From Cryptomeria japonica (Eukaryota; Streptophyta; Pinopsida; Cupressales; Cupressaceae), in NCBI RefSeq assembly GCF_030272615.1, contig NC_081407.1:378454400-378518399 (forward strand): a DNA stretch of 64,000 nt. The letters run 5' to 3'. This document shows, piece after piece, positions 58,440 through 64,000 of this stretch. Within the stretch, counting starts at the first letter, position 1, and each line of letters starts with the position of its first letter. The position numbers and the translations under genes are program-made. A model generated the notes under the pieces. The model did no database searches, was not told the DNA's origin, and saw nothing but the letters and a program-made list of their open reading frames with translations.

Positions 58440-60300
58440 TAAGATGAATGGAAGCAGTTAGTTTCCCATTTACTACAAAGTCTTGGGACTAGCTTCAACT
58501 ATTTTTGGGTTGGGTGGGTCCTCATCAAGATAATATTTTTGAGTTCATGAAAAGTTCGCCAAAATAACAACAAAAATCACTATGGTCAGATTCGTGGATT
58601 GTTGTTTCTTAAATACTGGAGTGGAAGCAAAAGAATAATAGGATCTTTAATATGATCCACATCCAAGTAGAGGAAGTAATAAGGAAGATAAACGCTCGGA
58701 TCTACAAAGTAGTGATTACTAAATGTTGCTTAAAGACTTACACACAATTTTCTAGATGAAATGAGGAGCTGCAGAAGGGATGGCAGAAATTAAGAAAACC
58801 CAACTTAGGTAAGCTCGGAGACAAAAGGCAAATTAGGAGAGAGGCAAATTAGACAACCCCTGTGGAGGGAAGATTGAAGTTAAACTTTTATAGTATAGTA
58901 AATGGTAACCTATGGTCGGCGGTTACAAGCTATATCATAAAAAATTGTCAAGGGCAATGTGTGTGGGCTCTCTCAAGCAAGCTTGGTACTACAACCAACA
59001 ATATGTCTGAGATGGAGGCACTTGCATTAGGCATATGGTTATGTAAAGAATTTTTTTTGAAACATCAATGTAGACGTTGACTCATTGCTATGCATCAAAG
59101 CAATTACAAAGAAAGACATGACCAATTTGAAATTCAAGAGTTGGGCTTCCAAAATTTGAGTGCATTTTGGTAACTTAGGAGTTTTTTCTATTATGCATGT
59201 TTTTAAAGAGGCTAACAATGTTGTAGATCTTCTTTCTAACCAAGTGGTTTTTCAATCCCTAGATAAGGTGGTAGAGTCACACACTACTAGGTGGGCTGGG
59301 CTAGAGGAAATAATAACAAAATTAAAAAAAATAAAAAATTACCATTCCATGTTTTGATTACCATAAGGGGTTAGGACAAAAAGATTGGGTCCTATTCTCA
59401 ATTTGATAGCACTGCACGTTCTTTATTGAATCAACTAAGTACTAGAGGTTTGATTGCACTGCAGTCGAGGCAATGAGTGAGGGTGGTTCAAAGGGCTTCT
59501 CCATTGATCGCATATCCACACAAAGATAAAAGATGTGATGGTAGATGACTCAAGTAGACTATATTGACAAGCTATAGAAGTTGATCAAAATTTGACAAGT
59601 TTAGGGGCATTGGATCCTAACATCAACTCAGAGGACGATCGAAGCGTAAAGCTTTCCCAACCTCGGGAAGGGTTTGGGTGTTAGAGATGATATACTCAAA
59701 TGACTTGGGCTATCCAAGGAACATAAATTATATGTCATGTATGTTTGTAATATAATGCCAATGCAAACAGGAGACCATGGTTGAAAATATTTCCAAACCT
59801 TTTAGAAAAAAAAGGCAAGGCCATGACTGTGTGTGTGTTCACAAAGATAATTGGAGAAGCATTTTGGAATGTTGGGCACCTTGATGATGGATTTGTATAC
59901 AAGCGCTTCTTTACCAATTACATCTAGGTCATGAGGACCATAACTTAGGGCTCCTCATATGGGAATAGATTGATTACAGATCCAAATAGGATAGTGGTAC
60001 TAGCCATGCCTGATGCTATACCCATAGAGCCTACAAATAGATTTATTGGAGGCATATTTCATGTTGAAGCTCTTAATAGGAAGCAAAGAATATTTCGATC
60101 TCTCCAATTTTATAGGAAAGTGAAGTAAAGGGTTTCATTGTTGGCCTGTGGCTAGTTCATTGGAAAATATGGGGATTTTTTTCTCCTTTGCAAATTGAAA
60201 GACTGTATGAATGTGTAGAGGGTCTAATGTAATGTAGGAACTGTAATTGGGAGCTACCTCTTTGGTAGTATTTCTCTACGAGAGAACTATTAATTAATAT
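58440..60300 (+). mobile_element. LINE 3' fragment: zinc-binding RT tail and RNase H
   Basis: Plus strand, translated with frameshifts. First comes text like the zinc-binding RT tail (RMNGS near 58450; KNNRIFNMIHIQVEEVIRKI near 58630-58710). An RNase H domain follows at 58862-59357 (KLNFYSIVNGNL where FDGAxxGNP is usual; CQGQCVWALSSKLGTTTNNM; SEMEALALGIWLCKE; MHVFKEANNVVDLLS). The first catalytic Asp of RNase H is replaced by Tyr and the frame is broken. The tail near 60190-60300 (GGGAGCTACCTCTTTGGTAG) ends in AT-rich DNA, a plausible LINE 3' end. It is a 5'-truncated copy, opposite in orientation to the 39-42 kb fragment; whether both are one family is unknown. Confidence 0.75.
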
Positions 60301-61569
60301 CGAAATAGATACTTATAAAATCTTAATGGAATTATAAATTGTATTACGAGCAAAATCTTGGTATTTGGTAAAATTAAAAGATTTAAAAGAGAATAATTAA
60401 CTATTATTTACAAATTTAAAATGAAAATCATCTAATAGGATTAATCATAACATTGTCATAGTTAAGGGACAAGAATACTAAAGTACCTCTAGTCAATTAA
60501 TTCCAATACATATACAATTCTATACAAGAAAAAGGCCATGGTTGAACCATGTTAAAGGGGCAAAATTGATAAGACTAAGCATGTGGTAAGGATATTATAT
60601 GTAGCCCAATCATTCTGCTACTGTTTATACTAGAAAATCTAGGTTTTGACATTAGGTGTGATGGAAATTATATTATGTCAGTTGAATAAACACTATATTA
60701 TATGTTTTTCATTTCTAGGAGCATTTTTCGAAATTTTTTAAAGACTTCTTTGATAAAAAATTAGGACGAAAAGATTATTATGAGGTTTTCAAGAGACATT
60801 AGCATAATTTTTTTGAATATTATTAATTAAATATTTCACATTAAACATAAGCTTTTAAATTGTGTATAACTATTATAGTAAACATTTATTAAATCACGTT
60901 ATCTAAGATTTTTTTGAATAATATATAAAATTCATTGTCGATTAGTTGGACCTATGTATATTTTAGTATACAAAGATTGAAAGTGCATTGAATAATAATG
61001 AATTTTAGTATTATATTCTCTTCTGCATTCTAAAAAATCAAAGATAATTACTCTTACAAAAATATTATTACTAAAATGACGTAAAATGTGATATCTAATT
61101 TCAAATGAGTGTATGGGGACCATGAGATAAGGAGGAGAGCCATTCAAGCAAAAATTCGTTCAGTTTGATTTTTGAATTTTATTCAATAAGATTATTGTAA
61201 TACACATAATACAAAATCTTATCATTAAAGAATCATAGTGTAGTAATGCAATGCCTTTACCATTCCAAATGTTTACCTAAGGATACTTTTAAAATGTATA
61301 AATAATGTACGATGGTGATGAATGGGAGACGTAGCTTTGAAAGGTGAGCACGGATAAAAAGATGAATTGTGATGCATACCTTGAATCCCATCTATTTCAT
61401 TTGATTTATTCTTTAACATGTTATCAATAAATTATTAATTAGAAATATTAGCATAATTATTAAAGTTTGAAATTTACTCTTGAGTTATATATGTTGAAAA
61501 TCGATGCTATAAATAATACATCAGCAGAGAAATAACGAGATTAAACAGATTTATTTTATTCAGGAAAAG
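60301..61569. other. AT-rich spacer downstream of GLP3
   Basis: No gene seen. Confidence 0.45.
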
Positions 61570-61637
61570 AAAAAAATGACAAAGATGGTCTTCCCACGTT
61601 TTATTTAATAGACCACAGCGAATTCAGGTTGAGAATC
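61570..61637 (-). terminator. GLP3 3' end region
   Basis: On the minus strand AATAAAACGTGGGAAGACCA near 61588-61608 corresponds to the conserved 3' UTR block of GLP2. Confidence 0.5.
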
Positions 61638-61684
61638 TTAGAGGAATTTGGCCTGAATGTAATCGACAAGCTCTTGGGTGATGC
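61638..61684 (-). pseudogene. C-terminal fragment of another GLP inside the GLP3 3' UTR
   Basis: Minus-strand translation ITQELVDYIQAKFL then stop, parallel to but not identical with the real C-terminus of GLP3 ([14 protein letters not shown]), which ends 7 bases upstream of it. It is not a simple copy of any GLP in this window. Confidence 0.75.
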
Positions 61685-61690
61685 AAATTC

Positions 61691-62457
61691 TTATGCAAAT
61701 TTCTTCTGAATGAAATCGACAAGCTCTTGGGTGATGCGGAAGGCCTTGGCCAATACGGAATCTGGGAGAGGAGGATCCGCTGCAAACAGAGAGTTGGCGA
61801 TTGTCTGAGCTCCCGGAAGCTGGCTGCTCAATGCAGCTATGGCCACCGCATTTTCATGCCCCACATTCTGCTGGAAATGCACAAGTGCCTTTGGAAACAC
61901 AAACACATCTCCCTTCTCCAACGTTTTGCTGAAAAACTTGTTGGTGGTGTCAATGAAACCCACAAGAAGCTGGCCTTCCAGTAAAACAAGAACTTCAGTG
62001 GCTCTTGGGTGCGTGTGAGGAGGATTTATTCCACCCACTGCGTAATCGATACGGACCAACGATATTCCGAAGGTGTTGAGGCCTGGTATCTGCATAACAT
62101 TGGCCATCGTTACATTTGAGCCCACTGCATTGTCGGTGTTCCCTGCCTGCCCAAGTCCCCCGAAGAAGAAGTCCTCTGCCGAAACATCCTTGGGATCTTT
62201 GCAAACGAACCCGTTCACCTTAACTGTTTTAATCAATTTGTTAGCAACAAATCATATCACACCACTCTATCTTAATCAATTTGTTAGCAACTCGCCTAAT
62301 AAGAAAATCATATAAAAGTTATGTACTCACCCATGCTTTCCTTGTCTGCGACGCAGAAATCTTGCAAGGGATCGGAATCCGCTGCCATGACATTATCACT
62401 GTAACAACATATCAATAGGAAAAGTCCCAACGTGAAGTAAATCATGCGGTTACCCAT
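61691..62457 (-). CDS. Germin-like protein GLP3 (cupin), two exons
   Basis: Exons 62457-62331 and 62223-61691 (minus strand), with a 107-bp GT-AG intron, encode 219 residues. The architecture equals GLP2: signal peptide to about residue 25 ([18 protein letters not shown]), Cys35/Cys50, metal ligands His112, His114, Glu119 and His158, and an N79-V-T site. The coding part of exon 2 differs from GLP2 at about six bases in 533. The product should be a secreted, cell-wall, Mn-binding cupin. The gene points toward GLP2 across about 27 kb of transposons and spacer. The MGNR start is preferred over an upstream in-frame ATG at 62541 because it begins the signal peptide and is shared by GLP2. Confidence 0.94.
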
Positions 62458-62883
62458 TATAAATAGAGCCACAGAAGAATCAGACAGAAAAGCTCGGGAT
62501 ATGAACGTGTAGTCGAATTGTGTATTACAAGCCCATAACATGTCTATTATATAGCGGGAAAATTAACTACTCTGCGAGGACTAATTCTTGTCGATGTGAT
62601 CAGTTAATTATCATATATTTGCAGAGTTGGGACTTTTTCATGTTGACGCGGTCCTTAATTATAATATACTTGCAGAGTGAGTACGTAAGTCCTACGACAT
62701 ACAGTTACCCAAACTACCGTAGACGTAGTCTCCATATACTTTTGATATTGTTGATATTGTCGCCACTCTTTCGGTAGTGTGGAATCGTTATCACTATATC
62801 GGAAAGATCAGCAAATTCTAAGAAAATAATATTAGATTATTCTTAACCGCCAGCGAATTCGCAAAAAAGGAAATTATCAATGA
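62458..62883 (-). promoter_or_regulatory. GLP3 upstream region with TATA box
   Basis: Minus-strand TATATAAT at 62546-62553. Two spaced modules containing AGTCC preceded by GTCAACATGAAAA or ATCGACAAGAATT mirror the doubled module of GLP2. Similarity to the GLP2 promoter continues to TCGCTGGCGG near 62855. Confidence 0.6.
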
Positions 62884-63380
62884 TGTGAGGGTGAGTGTTA
62901 CATGTGCAAGAAATGAGATGGAGAGAGTCATGCTAGGTAGTTATTGAATTGAAAAATTAGTAAAATATATTCGAGAGGAAAATAATCTATAAACAACTCT
63001 TGCATTAGTATTATTGAAGAAAAGGTCTAGTTTGAGCAAGGAAGGTTGATAGTTTCCAAATCATTAGATGTCACTTTAGAATAGTTGCTAGTGTAATCGA
63101 GAAGGTGCTAGTTTGGATGTGATTCTAGATTTGCTTAGAAGGGTTCTACCATGGGGAACCCAATATCAAATGAATGACACATGCAAAAGCATATACACCA
63201 TCCATTATTTTGAAAAACATAATTCTTCCCAAAATCCAAAGGGTTCTAACATGCACATGCTAATGAAAAACTCTAAAAGGCAAAGGATACAAATGAATAT
63301 GTGGGTCATACGATAATTATATTGCCACAAGAAAGAATTATACACACACCACTAAATAAACGATGGCCTTCTTCAAAGGA
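62884..63380 (-). repeat. Right arm of the GLP2/GLP3 inverted segmental duplication
   Basis: Reverse complement of 31600-32110; joins directly to the GLP3 promoter, whereas about 0.9 kb separates the same two parts beside GLP2. Confidence 0.7.
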
Positions 63381-64000
63381 AGTAATATATACATTTTTCA
63401 CAACCGTCTCAGAATTGGTAAAAGAGGAAATTTTCTTTCATATTTATTTTCGAGTTGGATGTTGACACAAACACCATCCATCCATGCTTTATATTGCATC
63501 TTTCCCGAAAACCTTTTTACGCTCGGGTAGGATAATCTCAATTTTATTATAAAATTAGGTGTGTTATATTCGTGAGCCTTAAAAACAAAGAATAGTTTTA
63601 AATTATCATTAATATTTTTAGCTTGTAATATTAAGGATTCATATTAATTATAGAATTTGGCTACAAGAGTAAAATAAATAAATAAGAGAATGGGTTGTGT
63701 AAATGATGAACTTGGTGTACAAGACAAATTCATCATAGCATGTGCACGTATATGTTACATACTCAATGTTATAGGAATCATGCTAGACGAGGTGAGAAAA
63801 GGAATACCATGAGTGGGCGTTATGGAACTCATTTCGCACAATGTAAAACAAGAATGATAACGTGATTGAGATTTGGAATCCTTATGCAACATGTCTCAAT
63901 GGAGGAACTCCTCAAGGTAACATTCCCTCTAATTCCTAATTGGTAGTGAATTGGTTGGGCCTCTATGGCGTGAGCTAACACCTATAGCTAAGTAAACCAT
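63381..64000. other. AT-rich spacer at window end
   Basis: No gene seen. Confidence 0.4.

Overview
The window looks like nuclear DNA of a seed plant, most likely a gymnosperm. It is AT-rich, gene-poor, full of nested and decayed retrotransposons, and its only clear host genes are germin-like proteins (GLPs) with GT-AG introns, TATA boxes and AATAAA signals. The species call is an inference from style, not from a marker gene. Two 500-base N gaps (6867-7366 and 27367-27866) show it is a scaffold.

Layout. 1-8600: repeats, a GC-rich islet, and a truncated F-box/kelch-like gene on the minus strand (2768-3595). 8600-16600: a lone LTR, then a 5'-truncated Ty3/Gypsy (TAT-like) relic with gag and protease regions but no visible polymerase, and its 3' LTR. 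16600-23400: AT-rich spacer with a CT-rich tandem repeat. 23400-24700: GLP1. 24700-30450: spacer and the 3' end of a second TAT-like relic. 30475-34260: duplicated upstream DNA and GLP2. 35500-43540: a GLP fragment, nested LTR relics, and a LINE fragment caught between two direct copies of about 1.7 kb. 44466-54322: a two-gene DNA transposon. 54330-61570: spacer, a minisatellite, a G-rich strand-skewed tract, and a LINE 3' fragment. 61570-63380: GLP3 and its flank, which is an inverted copy of the GLP2 locus.

Host genes. The three GLPs are secreted cupins of 219-220 residues with the full metal-binding set (His112, His114, Glu119, His158). GLP2 and GLP3 differ at four residues and lie in convergent orientation about 27 kb apart. 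GLP pieces around them (promoter relic, 90-bp coding fragment, a foreign C-terminus in a 3' UTR) point to repeated duplication and conversion.

Most interesting system: the 9,857-bp DNA transposon at 44466-54322. It has imperfect terminal inverted repeats starting GGGTGAAYTCACAA, a 4-bp target duplication TGAG, a 17-bp hairpin just inside the left end, and arrays of TTCGAGCGAA-like sites inside both ends. It also holds a 2.2-kb array of nested palindromes and two convergent genes. One gene is a spliced transposase of about 732 codons with a helix-turn-helix, a Cys cluster and DDE-like motifs. The other is a three-exon proline/glutamine-rich protein with no recognisable relative. I could not place it firmly in a superfamily; the 4-bp duplication suggests Sola or a CMC relative.
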